A stretch of DNA of 56,612 bases from Acidimicrobiales bacterium (lineage in GTDB: Bacteria > Actinomycetota > Actinomycetes > Mycobacteriales > QHCE01): contig QHCE01000007.1 of NCBI GenBank assembly GCA_003243955.1, positions 1 through 56,612 on the forward strand. The letters run 5' to 3'. How positions within the stretch are numbered: position 1 is the stretch's first letter; each line of letters opens with the position of its first letter. Positions 20,605 through 30,031 of the stretch are shown one piece after another. The notes beneath the pieces are model-generated. The model was not told where the DNA came from. It saw only the letters and a list, made by a program, of their open reading frames with translations, and did no database searches. Both the position numbers and the translations under genes were made by a program.

Positions 20605-23309
20605 TGACTATCGCGCCGCAAACCGAGCACACCGCAACCTCGGTGGGGGGGAGCGCTCCTCCACCTGTCACGCTCACTATCGATGGTGTGAGCATTACGG
20701 TGCCGCGAGGCACATTGGTGATCCGAGCCGCCGAGCAGTTGGGCATTCCAATTCCGCGTTTCTGCGACCATCCACTGTTAGACCCAGTCGGTGCGTGCCG
20801 ACAGTGCATCGTCGCGGTCGAGGGTCAGCGTAAGCCGCTGACTGCTTGCACCACTGTGGTCACCGAAGGCATGGTGGTGCAAACGCAGCACAGCAGCCAG
20901 GTGGCGGCCAAGGCCCAAAGCGGCACCATGGAGCTGCTGCTCATCAACCACCCGTTGGACTGCCCGATGTGCGACAAGGGTGGTGAATGCCCACTGCAAA
21001 ACCAGGCGATGAGTTCAGGCCGGGCCGCCTCCCGATTTCACGATGTTAAGCGGACGTACCCCAAACCGGTGCCGATCTCTTCGGAGGTGTTACTGGATCG
21101 GGAGCGCTGTGTGTTGTGCGCCCGATGCACCCGATTTTCGGCTCAGATTGCCGGTGATCCGTTCATCGAGCTGTTCGAGCGCAGCGCGGGCGAGCAGGTG
21201 TCGGTGTACCGGGGGGAGCAGCTGGATTCGCCCGACATAATTTCCGGCTCTGAACCCTTTAACTCGTACTTTTCAGGGAATACAATCCAGATCTGCCCGG
21301 TGGGGGCGCTGACCAGCGCAACCTACCGGTTTCGTTCTCGACCATTTGATTTGGTCTCCACACCAAGCGTGTGCGAACATTGCTCGTCGGGCTGTGCGCA
21401 GCGCACGGACTGGCGCCGCAACCGCGTGTTGCGTCGGCTTGCTGGCGATGACCCGGAAGTGAACGAGGAGTGGAACTGCGACAAAGGTCGGTTCGCGTTC
21501 ACCTATCCCACAAGCCAAGGCCGGATCACGACTCCGCTGATTCGGGACGAATCTGGCCAGCTGGTCACCGCGTCCTGGAGTCAGGCGCTCACTATCGCTG
21601 CCGAGGGTCTACGTGAGGCGCGCGACGCCGCAGGAGTTGGTGTACTCACCGGTGGTCGGCTCACCGTGGAGGATTCTTACGCCTACAGCGTCTTTGCCCG
21701 TCTCGCGCTGAACACCAATGACATCGACTTTCGGGCACGGCCGCACTCGGTAGAGGAAGCCGATTTCCTGATCATGCACGTCGCTGGGCTCACTCCCGCT
21801 ACTGGTGGCCTGCGATATCGCGATCTGGATACCGCGCCGACTGTGTTGCTAGTGGGCCTTGAACCCGAAGAAGAGTCCCCGATCGTGTTCCTGCGGCTGC
21901 GCAAGGCCAGCCGCCGCTTAGACGCGCCGAGTACAACCGTGTACTCGGTGGCGCCGTGGGCAACTCGAGGTTTAGAAAAGCTCTCGGGAACGCTGGTGGA
22001 AGCGGTTCCCGGCACAGAGGCATGCGTGCTCGATGCGCTTACCGATGATGATGGTACTGATGGCGCGGGTCAGATCTCGGGGACAAGCCCCGAGGGTGGC
22101 CAGATCTCGGCGCTTGCCGCCGCGTTGCGTAAGCCAGGTTCGGTGGTGCTGCTCGGCGAGCGTGCCGCGAGCGCGCCAGGAGCGTTATCGGCCGCGGCGC
22201 GGCTAGCCCGCGCAACCGGGGCGCGGCTGGCTTGGATTCCGCGACGAGCCGGGGATCGCGGTGCGGTGGAAGCCGGGGCGCTGCCCGATCTGCTGCCGGG
22301 CGCTCGCTGGGTGGTTGACCGGGCAGCGCGGGCGGAGTTGGAGCAGCTGTGGGGCGTGGCGCCAGGCAGTATTCCAGCTACTCCAGGTCGCAGCACTACC
22401 CGAATACTGGCCGCTGCGGCCAACGCCGAGCTGAATGCATTGCTCATAGCGGGGGTCGATCTCGACGACTTGGCCGATCCGGCCGCCGCGCGCAACGCGC
22501 TGCGTAATGTGGGGTTCGTAGTCAGCTTGGAACTGCGGGAATCCAGCGTGACGGAGTACGCCGATGTCGTCCTCCCGGTTGCTGCCTCGGTAGAAAAAGC
22601 TGGCACGTATTACACCTGGGAGGGACGTGCACGTCCGTTCGGGAGGGCGTTGCCGGAATCCGACGCGCTTCCCGACTCGCGAGTGCTGGACGCGCTTGCC
22701 GCCGAGCTGGACGTCTTTTTGAGTCTGGGGAGCGTGGAGCAGGTGCGTGCTGGCTATGCGGCGGCCGTCTCGGGTGTAACTGGCCCGGCGTCGAGTACAG
22801 GACTCAGGGGTACAGGTTTGGGCGGCACAGAGCTTGGTGGTACAGAATTTAGCGGCACAGAATTTAGCGGCTTCCAACATCGTGCGAGCGCCAAGCCTGA
22901 ACGGGGCGAGGCAGTGTTGGCGACTTGGCATCACCTGCTGGATGCCGGGACTCTGCAGCTCGGCGAGCCGCATCTGGCCGGAACCGCTCCCAGAGCGCTC
23001 GCTCGGCTGTGCGAAGCCACAGCGAGCGAAATCGGGCTGACCGATGGCGACGCACTGACAGTAACCACGGACGCTGGTTCGATTACACTGCCGTTGGAGA
23101 TCACTCGGATGCCGCAGCGAGTGGTATGGCTGCCAACGAACTCGCCGGGCAGCGCTGTGCGGCGTCAGCTTGCCGCCGACTCTGGTGACATCGTCAAGGT
23201 CTCAGCCGGCACAACCTCGCCGCTACCAGACGACAACTTGGCACAAGTTGCCGGAGGAGACGCGGAAGGCGCGGGGGAAGGCCCCCAATCCCATGGTGGT
23301 GAGCGTTGA
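20604..23309 (+). CDS. nuoG: NADH-quinone oxidoreductase subunit G with in-frame repeat insertions
   Basis: [32 protein letters not shown]; large molybdopterin-like domain. Confidence 0.95.
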   Translation: MTIAPQTEHTATSVGGSAPPPVTLTIDGVSITVPRGTLVIRAAEQLGIPIPRFCDHPLLDPVGACRQCIVAVEGQRKPLTACTTVVTEGMVVQTQHSSQVAAKAQSGTMELLLINHPLDCPMCDKGGECPLQNQAMSSGRAASRFHDVKRTYPKPVPISSEVLLDRERCVLCARCTRFSAQIAGDPFIELFERSAGEQVSVYRGEQLDSPDIISGSEPFNSYFSGNTIQICPVGALTSATYRFRSRPFDLVSTPSVCEHCSSGCAQRTDWRRNRVLRRLAGDDPEVNEEWNCDKGRFAFTYPTSQGRITTPLIRDESGQLVTASWSQALTIAAEGLREARDAAGVGVLTGGRLTVEDSYAYSVFARLALNTNDIDFRARPHSVEEADFLIMHVAGLTPATGGLRYRDLDTAPTVLLVGLEPEEESPIVFLRLRKASRRLDAPSTTVYSVAPWATRGLEKLSGTLVEAVPGTEACVLDALTDDDGTDGAGQISGTSPEGGQISALAAALRKPGSVVLLGERAASAPGALSAAARLARATGARLAWIPRRAGDRGAVEAGALPDLLPGARWVVDRAARAELEQLWGVAPGSIPATPGRSTTRILAAAANAELNALLIAGVDLDDLADPAAARNALRNVGFVVSLELRESSVTEYADVVLPVAASVEKAGTYYTWEGRARPFGRALPESDALPDSRVLDALAAELDVFLSLGSVEQVRAGYAAAVSGVTGPASSTGLRGTGLGGTELGGTEFSGTEFSGFQHRASAKPERGEAVLATWHHLLDAGTLQLGEPHLAGTAPRALARLCEATASEIGLTDGDALTVTTDAGSITLPLEITRMPQRVVWLPTNSPGSAVRRQLAADSGDIVKVSAGTTSPLPDDNLAQVAGGDAEGAGEGPQSHGGER
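22794..22868 (+). repeat. 15-bp tandem repeat within nuoG
   Basis: GGTACAGGTTTGGGC, GGCACAGAGCTTGGT, GGTACAGAATTTAGC, GGCACAGAATTTAGC, plus a degenerate first unit. Confidence 0.85.
23231..23253. repeat. palindrome CGACAACTTGGCACAAGTTGCCG inside the nuoG 3' end
   Basis: reverse complement differs by one base from the nuoE copy. Confidence 0.85.
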
Positions 23310-24646
23310 TGTTCTCCCCCAGCCTGAGCGGCGCGAGCTATAGCTCAACGGTCCCCTCCGCGGTTATGCGCCCGGTGGCAGAATTCGGCAATGAGCCGGT
23401 CTGGCTGCTACTGGCGAAAGTGCTCGCGATCTTTGGGTTCTTAGTGCTGATGACGTTGGTCACCATTGTGGCCGAGCGCAAAATAGTTGCCTGGATGCAG
23501 GTGCGTCCCGGCCCTAACCGCGTCGGTCCGTGGGGCGTGCTGCAGAGTCTGGCTGACGGGCTGAAGCTGGCATTCAAAGAAGACATCATGCCCACTCTCG
23601 CCGACAAGGGCGTGTACTTCATCGCTCCGGCGCTCTCCTGTATTCCGGCACTAGTGGCCTTCGCGGTGATCCCACTCGGGCCGCAAGTGAGTGTGTTCGG
23701 CCACTTGACGCCGCTGCAGCTTACTGACACTCCCATCGCGGTGTTGTTTATGTTGGCCAGCTCGTCGTTAGGCGTGTACGGGATTGTGCTGGGTGGTTGG
23801 GCTTCGGGCTCGACATACCCGCTGTTAGGCGGGCTGCGCTCGGCCGCGCAGATGATCTCGTATGAAATCTCAATGGGGCTGTCAGTCGTCGGCGTATTTT
23901 TGGCTGCCGGCACGTTCTCCACAAGCGAGATTGTGGCCGCGCAGCACGACATGTGGTACTTCGTGCTGCTGGCACCCAGTTTTTTGATCTACGCGATCTC
24001 GGCGGTGGGTGAGACCAACCGGGCGCCCTTCGACTTACCGGAAGCCGAGTCTGAGCTTGTGGGAGGTTTCCACACTGAATACTCATCACTGAAGTTCGCG
24101 CTGTTCTTCCTGGCCGAATACGTCAACATGGTCACCGTTTCCGCGCTCGCGGTCACACTGTTCTTTGGCGGCTGGCAAGCACCGTTCGGTATCGTTGCCG
24201 CGTGGGCCGGCGCCAATACGGGCTGGTGGCCGGTGCTGTGGTTTGTCGGGAAAGTTTTCACGTGTTTGTTCGTGTTCATCTGGCTGCGGGCCACGCTACC
24301 TCGGCTGCGCTATGACCAGTTCATGCGATTTGGCTGGAAGTTGCTGGTGCCGGTGAGTCTGGGTTGGATTCTGGCGCTGTCAGCGACGAGAGTGTTCAGT
24401 GCACAGTACGACATCGGCTCACGTTGGCCGCAAGTGGCGCTCGGTGCGACGATCGTTGCCGCTATGCTGCTCGGTCTTGCGATCCGGACTCGCCGCACAG
24501 CTGTGTCGAGGACCCAGGCGCTAGTCTCACACCCCGATGCCGACTATCCAGTACCACCACTGGACCTGCGGGTGCCCGATCCGCCACGGGCCGAGGCGCT
24601 GGCTGGCCCGCTAGCTGGTGCTGCACAGCTACAAAGGAGGGAATAG
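23306..24646 (+). CDS. nuoH: NADH-quinone oxidoreductase subunit H
   Basis: [44 protein letters not shown]. Confidence 0.96.
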   Translation: MMFSPSLSGASYSSTVPSAVMRPVAEFGNEPVWLLLAKVLAIFGFLVLMTLVTIVAERKIVAWMQVRPGPNRVGPWGVLQSLADGLKLAFKEDIMPTLADKGVYFIAPALSCIPALVAFAVIPLGPQVSVFGHLTPLQLTDTPIAVLFMLASSSLGVYGIVLGGWASGSTYPLLGGLRSAAQMISYEISMGLSVVGVFLAAGTFSTSEIVAAQHDMWYFVLLAPSFLIYAISAVGETNRAPFDLPEAESELVGGFHTEYSSLKFALFFLAEYVNMVTVSALAVTLFFGGWQAPFGIVAAWAGANTGWWPVLWFVGKVFTCLFVFIWLRATLPRLRYDQFMRFGWKLLVPVSLGWILALSATRVFSAQYDIGSRWPQVALGATIVAAMLLGLAIRTRRTAVSRTQALVSHPDADYPVPPLDLRVPDPPRAEALAGPLAGAAQLQRRE

Positions 24647-24649
24647 CCG

Positions 24650-25207
24650 ATGTTTGCCTCCATGAAAGGCTTTGCGGTCACGTTCGGCCACATGTTCAAA
24701 CGCCGGGTAACGGTGAAGTATCCCGAGGTAATGAAGCCCACTGAGCCGCGCTATCACGGCCGGCACCTGCTGAACCGCCATCCCGATGGTCTGGAAAAGT
24801 GCATCGGCTGCGAGCTGTGCGCATGGGCGTGTCCAGCTGACGCGATTTACGTGGAAGGGGCTGACAACACCCCTGAACGCAGATTTTCGCCGGGTGAGCG
24901 CTACGCGGCGGTGTATCAGATCAACTACGCGCGCTGCATCTTTTGCGGCCTGTGTATTGAGGCCTGCCCCACCCGGTCGTTGACGATGACCAACGAGTAC
25001 GAGCTTGCCAGTGATAGTAGAGCCGACCTCATTTACACCAAAGAGCAGCTGTTGGCGCCGCTGCTGGAAGGTATGGAAGCACCACCGCATCCGATGCGTT
25101 TGGGTGAAACGGATATTGACTATTACGTCGACGCGCTTGCCAATCCCGGCACATCGGTGGGTGCCGAACGACTCGATTCGCCGCGCCCACCCAAGGAGGC
25201 CGCATGA
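24650..25207 (+). CDS. nuoI: NADH-quinone oxidoreductase subunit I
   Basis: two 4Fe-4S motifs [12 protein letters not shown] and [12 protein letters not shown]. Confidence 0.96.
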   Translation: MFASMKGFAVTFGHMFKRRVTVKYPEVMKPTEPRYHGRHLLNRHPDGLEKCIGCELCAWACPADAIYVEGADNTPERRFSPGERYAAVYQINYARCIFCGLCIEACPTRSLTMTNEYELASDSRADLIYTKEQLLAPLLEGMEAPPHPMRLGETDIDYYVDALANPGTSVGAERLDSPRPPKEAA

Positions 25208-26004
25208 GTGTGGTTGCCGAGCTGACCAATACAGTGCTGGCCGCGGCGTTCAAGAGCTCCGGAAACACTGGAGCTATGAGTACGGGGGAAAAGGTCGGAT
25301 TTTGGTGCCTTGCCCCGGTAGCTTTGGGCGGAGCGATGGGGATGGTGCTGGCCCGCAACGCGGTGCATTCGGCGCTGTTTCTGGTCTCGACCATGTTTAG
25401 CCTAGGCGTATTTTACGTGCTGCAATCTGGGCCGTTCATCGGCATGGTGCAGATTATTGTGTACACCGGCGCGATCATGATCCTGTTCCTGTTCGTGCTG
25501 ATGCTGATCGGTCGCGACTCGGAAGACTCGTTGATCGAGACGCTGCGCGGGCAGCGAATCGCCGCGGTCGTGCTCGGCATCGGGCTCGCTGGACTTGTTG
25601 GCAGTGGGTTGTCTCGGGCGCTGGGCGTCGTGCACGCCCGTGGTTTGAATGCTGCCGCGGGCCAGTCCGATGGCCACGTGCCGGAGTTGGCGGAGCTGCT
25701 GTTCACCCGATACGTGTTCGCGTTTGAGCTTACCAGCGCGCTACTGATCATCGCCGCCGTCGGCGCGATGGTGCTGGGTCATTCGGACTCGCAAAGTGAT
25801 GTGGCGTCACAACCGGAGCAGTCGCGGGCGCGTTTTCGCCGCGGCAACTATCCGGCACCTGTGCCTGGGCCTGGCGTGTACGCCTTAGCGGATTCGGTGG
25901 CTACACCTGCTCTACTTCCCGATGGAAGCACCACACCGGCGAGCGTCGTGGATACTGTCGAGCGGCGCCGGCTCGATCCCAACATCAGTGATACGAAAAG
26001 CTAG
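25204..26004 (+). CDS. nuoJ: NADH-quinone oxidoreductase subunit J
   Basis: [24 protein letters not shown]. Confidence 0.95.
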   Translation: MSVVAELTNTVLAAAFKSSGNTGAMSTGEKVGFWCLAPVALGGAMGMVLARNAVHSALFLVSTMFSLGVFYVLQSGPFIGMVQIIVYTGAIMILFLFVLMLIGRDSEDSLIETLRGQRIAAVVLGIGLAGLVGSGLSRALGVVHARGLNAAAGQSDGHVPELAELLFTRYVFAFELTSALLIIAAVGAMVLGHSDSQSDVASQPEQSRARFRRGNYPAPVPGPGVYALADSVATPALLPDGSTTPASVVDTVERRRLDPNISDTKS

Positions 26005-26024
26005 AAGGTTTATCTATGTATTTC

Positions 26025-26189
26025 AACCATCCCCCAATTGGTTCCTGCCAAGACCGCAGGAGCCGCCGCGTACGGCAATACTTCTTAACTTCGGCGAAGC
26101 GTGGCGGAGTGGGTACGCAAGGCGACCGCCTGGGTGGCGGGTATCCCGCGATTAGCATGGTGTCGGCAGGGAGCAATTGGGGGATGGTT
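26025..26189. mobile_element. MITE-like element with 25-bp terminal inverted repeats
   Basis: AACCATCCCCCAATTGGTTCCTGCC (26025-26049) and GGCAGGGAGCAATTGGGGGATGGTT (26165-26189): 23/25 complementary, outer 16 bp perfect. Confidence 0.65.
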
Positions 26190-26192
26190 TAG

Positions 26193-26492
26193 ATGTCACC
26201 TACTTATTACCTGATACTGGCCGCCGCGCTGTTCACTATCGGCGCGGTGGGCGTGTTGGTGCGCCGTAACGCCATTGTGGTGTTCATGTGCGTGGAGTTG
26301 ATGCTAAACGCGCTGAACCTCACCCTGGTGACGTTTTCCAGGATCAACGGCACACTCGACGGCCAAGTTATGGCCTTTTTTGTCATGGTCGTGGCGGCTG
26401 CTGAGGTAGTCATCGGGCTGGCGATCATTATGGCAATATTTCGCTCGCGTAGCTCAACTTCCGTAGACGACGCCAACATCCTGAAGTATTAG
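26193..26492 (+). CDS. nuoK: NADH-quinone oxidoreductase subunit K
   Basis: 99-aa 3-TM protein; [17 protein letters not shown]. Confidence 0.95.
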   Translation: MSPTYYLILAAALFTIGAVGVLVRRNAIVVFMCVELMLNALNLTLVTFSRINGTLDGQVMAFFVMVVAAAEVVIGLAIIMAIFRSRSSTSVDDANILKY

Positions 26493-26579
26493 GGGCTCTT
26501 AATGGGATCTGTACATAGTGGGCCGGGGTCTGTGGGAATGATGGCGGTTCTGGATAGCGTGACGGCAAGGAGTGTATAG

Positions 26580-28484
26580 GTGTCGAGCATTCTTGATGTG
26601 CTGTGGCTACTGATCGCGCTGCCGCTGGGAAGTGCGGTGGTGCTGCTACTAGCCGGCCGGCGGGCTGATAGATGGGGACATTACCTTGGCTGCGCCACGG
26701 TGGCTGCCAGCTTCGTACTCGGTGTGTTGGCGTTTCTCGCGCTGCAGGCTCGCACTGACCGTAGCGTCGAGGAAACGCTGTTCCGGTTTCTGGGCGTCGG
26801 AAGCCTCAAGGTTGACATCGGGCTGCTCTACGATCCGTTATCGGCGGTTTTCGTGTTGCTGATCACCGGTGTCGGTCTGCTCATCCACGTATATTCGATC
26901 GGATACATGGCGCACGACTCTGCCCGTCGGCGGTTTTTTGCCTATCTCAATTTGTTCGTTGCGGCGATGCTACTGCTGGTGCTCGCCAATAACTTCGTGG
27001 TTGTGTACATCGGTTGGGAAGGCGTGGGTTTAGCGTCGTATTTACTGATCGCATTCTGGTATTACAAACCGGCTGCTGCCAGTGCGGCTAAGAAAGCCTT
27101 CCTAATGAACCGGGTCGGCGATGTCGGTCTGGCGTTGGCGATCTTCTTGATGTTTGCCAACCTGGGCACCACGTCATATAGCGGAGTCTTCGCTGGGGTA
27201 GGGAACCTTTCTAGCGTCACGGCCACCACAGTGGGGATACTGCTGCTACTGGGCGCTTGCGGTAAGTCTGGCCAGTTTCCGCTGCAGGCGTGGCTGCCCG
27301 ACGCGATGGAAGGCCCCACGCCGGTGTCCGCGCTGATTCACGCCGCGACCATGGTCACCGCTGGGGTGTACCTGATCGTGCGGGCAAGCCCTATCTTCAA
27401 CGCCAGCCCCACCGCTCAACTGATGGTATGCATCGTCGGTGCGGTGACGTTGTTGATTGGGTGCATCATCGGCTGCGCAAAGGACGACATCAAACGGGTG
27501 CTGGCCTATTCTACGATGTCGCAAATCGGCTACATGTTCCTCGCAGCCGGACTGGGCGGTCCGGCCTATGCGTTGGCGATTCTGCACTTGCTCACACACG
27601 GTTTCTTCAAAGCGGGCCTGTTTTTGGGCGCCGGATCGGTGATGCACGGTATGAAAGATCAGACCGATATCCGCCGTTTCGGAGGGCTGGCTCGGGTCAT
27701 GCCGGCGACCGCGATCACGTTCGGGCTGGGCTACTTGGCGATCATTGGGCTTCCTCCGCTGTCTGGTTTCTTTTCTAAAGATCCCATCATCCAGCATGCC
27801 TTCGACCGTCCGGGCTGGAGCGGTTGGGCCTTCGGCGGGGCCGCCCTGCTCGGTGCCGGACTCACCGCGTTCTACATGACGCGTTTGATGGTGCTGACAT
27901 TCTTTGGCCGCCGCCGCTGGGCGGCAGCTTCGGGCGGGCAGCTGCCCGAACCGAAAGAGTCGCCGTGGGTGATGACTGCCCCGATGGGAGCGCTCGCGGT
28001 CGGTTCAGTCGCCGCTGGTTTTTTGCTCAGCAACGCTGACGCGCTGAGCAACTGGCTCGCACCGGTAGTCGGCGCGCCGGTGGAATCTGTTGCACACAAG
28101 CTGGAGCCGCTCACGGTTACGTGGTCGGTGCTGGGGGCTGTGATGTTGGGCGTGGTGATAGCGGCGGCGATGTTCGCGCGCGGCACCGCGCGCAGCGAAC
28201 CCGTAACCGCCAACCCGATCGTGCTTGCCGCGCGGCGCAACTTGTATGCCGACGTGATTAACGAGGCGGTTTTTGTGCGCCTGGGTGCGTGGGCGATGCG
28301 GGTGTTGGTGTTCGTTGATAGTCGGGGTGTGGACGGCACGATCAACGGTTTGGCGGCAGTGTGTGGGGGGACGTCTGCCCGGCTGCGCCGGCTGCAAACC
28401 GGTTTCGTCCGTTCTTATTCGCTGACCATGCTTGTTGGTGTGGTCGCGGTGATACTCGCGTTTTCTCTGGCAGTTTTTCGATAG
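26580..28484 (+). CDS. nuoL: NADH-quinone oxidoreductase subunit L
   Basis: GWEGVGLASYLLIAFWY; LQAWLPDAMEGPTPVSALIHAATMVTAGVYL. Confidence 0.96.
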   Translation: MSSILDVLWLLIALPLGSAVVLLLAGRRADRWGHYLGCATVAASFVLGVLAFLALQARTDRSVEETLFRFLGVGSLKVDIGLLYDPLSAVFVLLITGVGLLIHVYSIGYMAHDSARRRFFAYLNLFVAAMLLLVLANNFVVVYIGWEGVGLASYLLIAFWYYKPAAASAAKKAFLMNRVGDVGLALAIFLMFANLGTTSYSGVFAGVGNLSSVTATTVGILLLLGACGKSGQFPLQAWLPDAMEGPTPVSALIHAATMVTAGVYLIVRASPIFNASPTAQLMVCIVGAVTLLIGCIIGCAKDDIKRVLAYSTMSQIGYMFLAAGLGGPAYALAILHLLTHGFFKAGLFLGAGSVMHGMKDQTDIRRFGGLARVMPATAITFGLGYLAIIGLPPLSGFFSKDPIIQHAFDRPGWSGWAFGGAALLGAGLTAFYMTRLMVLTFFGRRRWAAASGGQLPEPKESPWVMTAPMGALAVGSVAAGFLLSNADALSNWLAPVVGAPVESVAHKLEPLTVTWSVLGAVMLGVVIAAAMFARGTARSEPVTANPIVLAARRNLYADVINEAVFVRLGAWAMRVLVFVDSRGVDGTINGLAAVCGGTSARLRRLQTGFVRSYSLTMLVGVVAVILAFSLAVFR

Positions 28485-30028
28485 TGGCGGTGTCTGGTTT
28501 TATGGCTCATGTTCCGTTGTTCAGTCTGCTGATCGCGGTCCCGCTGCTGGGCGTGGCGCTCATCGCGCTGCTGCCGCGCAGAGCGGAGCAGCTGGCCAAG
28601 CCGATCGCGCTAGGCGCCGCGCTGGTAGTTTTCTCTGGCACGGTCGCCATGTGGTTCGGCTGGCGCACCGACGGCCCACGTTTCCAGTATCCCGAGAGCT
28701 ACACCTGGATTCCGCAGTTCGGCAGCGCTTTTACGTTGGGAGCCGACGGTATAGCGGCGGTCATGGTGGCGCTGGTCGGCGTGCTGGTGCCGATTGTGGT
28801 GCTGGCCTCTTGGCATGATGCCGAGCCGGGCAAACATAGCGTGCGGGCTTTCTTTGCGTTGGTGCTGGTGCTGGAAAGCTTCATGCTGGGCGTGTTCGCC
28901 GCCACTGACGTGTTGGTTTTCTACGTGTTTTTTGAAGTCATGCTGGTCCCGATGTATTTCCTGATCAGTTCCTATGGCGGTCCACGCCGGCAGTACGCCG
29001 CGGTGAAGTTTTTTCTGTATTCACTGGTAGGGGGGCTGCTGATGCTCGCCTCAGTGATCGGGCTGTACGCGATTAGCTCGAATCAGCTGGGGAAAGGAAC
29101 ATTCTCCTTTGAGGCGTTGCTGTCGCTGCACATTGATCCAGTCACACAGCGTTGGCTGTTCTTGGGATTCTTTATCGCGTTCGCGATCAAGGCGCCGCTG
29201 ATACCGTTCCACACCTGGTTGCCCGATGCTAGCGCTCAGGCTCCCATAGGAGTGTCTGTACTACTGGTCGGAGCGCTCGATAAGGTCGGCACCTACGGCA
29301 TGCTGCGGTACTGCCTTCCGCTATTTGGCAGCGCCGCCTACGATTTCGCTCCCTGGATCATTGGCCTTTCCGTCGCCGGGATCCTCTATGGCGCGATACT
29401 CGCTGTGGGGCAGAGCGATATGAAGCGCCTGGTCGCCTACACCTCGATCGCCCATTTCGGCTTCATCGCGTTGGGAGTATTTGCCTTCACCGCTCAGGCC
29501 GGCACGGGCGCGGTGCTGTATATGGTCAACCATGGGCTATCCGTCGGAGCGCTGTTTCTGGTCGTCGGCTTCCTGATTTCGCGGCGGAACTCCTCGCTGA
29601 TATCGGACTTCGGCGGGATGGCGCGTCTGATGCCATGGATCGCTGGTGTCTTCTTGATCGCTGGGCTATCAGCGCTGTCGTTGCCGGGCACGAACTCGTT
29701 CGCAAGCGAGTTTTTGATCCTTATCGGCGCCTTCGGTGCCCATAAAGCGGCCACTATCGTTGCCACGGTGGGCATTATCTTTGCCGCGTTGTTTGTGTTG
29801 TGGCTGTATCAGCAGACCATGCATGGTCCGCTGATACCGGAGCTAGCCGTCACCGATTCCCCTGCTCGGCTGGCGGTCAGGGATATCACCCGTCGTGAAG
29901 TGGCTGTTATTTCGCCGTTGATCGGGTTGATCTTGCTGTTGGGTGTATATCCGCAGCCAGTGATCGACGTGATTAACCCTGCCGTGGACCGTACGCTCGC
30001 CGATCTACATATCAGCTCCGGAAGGTAA
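28484..30028 (+). CDS. nuoM: NADH-quinone oxidoreductase subunit M
   Basis: FEVMLVPMYFLI; IPFHTWLPDASAQAPIGVSVLL; in-frame GTG overlapping the nuoL stop. Confidence 0.94.
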   Translation: MAVSGFMAHVPLFSLLIAVPLLGVALIALLPRRAEQLAKPIALGAALVVFSGTVAMWFGWRTDGPRFQYPESYTWIPQFGSAFTLGADGIAAVMVALVGVLVPIVVLASWHDAEPGKHSVRAFFALVLVLESFMLGVFAATDVLVFYVFFEVMLVPMYFLISSYGGPRRQYAAVKFFLYSLVGGLLMLASVIGLYAISSNQLGKGTFSFEALLSLHIDPVTQRWLFLGFFIAFAIKAPLIPFHTWLPDASAQAPIGVSVLLVGALDKVGTYGMLRYCLPLFGSAAYDFAPWIIGLSVAGILYGAILAVGQSDMKRLVAYTSIAHFGFIALGVFAFTAQAGTGAVLYMVNHGLSVGALFLVVGFLISRRNSSLISDFGGMARLMPWIAGVFLIAGLSALSLPGTNSFASEFLILIGAFGAHKAATIVATVGIIFAALFVLWLYQQTMHGPLIPELAVTDSPARLAVRDITRREVAVISPLIGLILLLGVYPQPVIDVINPAVDRTLADLHISSGR

Positions 30029-30031
30029 CGC

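Noticed and set aside
26095-26160. tRNA-like stretch GCGTGGCGGAGTGGGTACGCAAGGCGACC between nuoJ and nuoK
   Set aside because: Resembles a Ser/Leu tRNA D-arm, but no coherent acceptor stem, anticodon arm or T-loop could be drawn; better explained as the interior of the inverted-repeat element.
27246-27797. Long antisense ORFs (e.g. 183 aa opposite nuoL, 179 aa at 4163-4702, 193 aa opposite mdh)
   Set aside because: They lie opposite well-supported genes, have low-complexity Arg/Ser/Thr/Pro-rich translations and no domain signatures; typical codon-bias artefacts.
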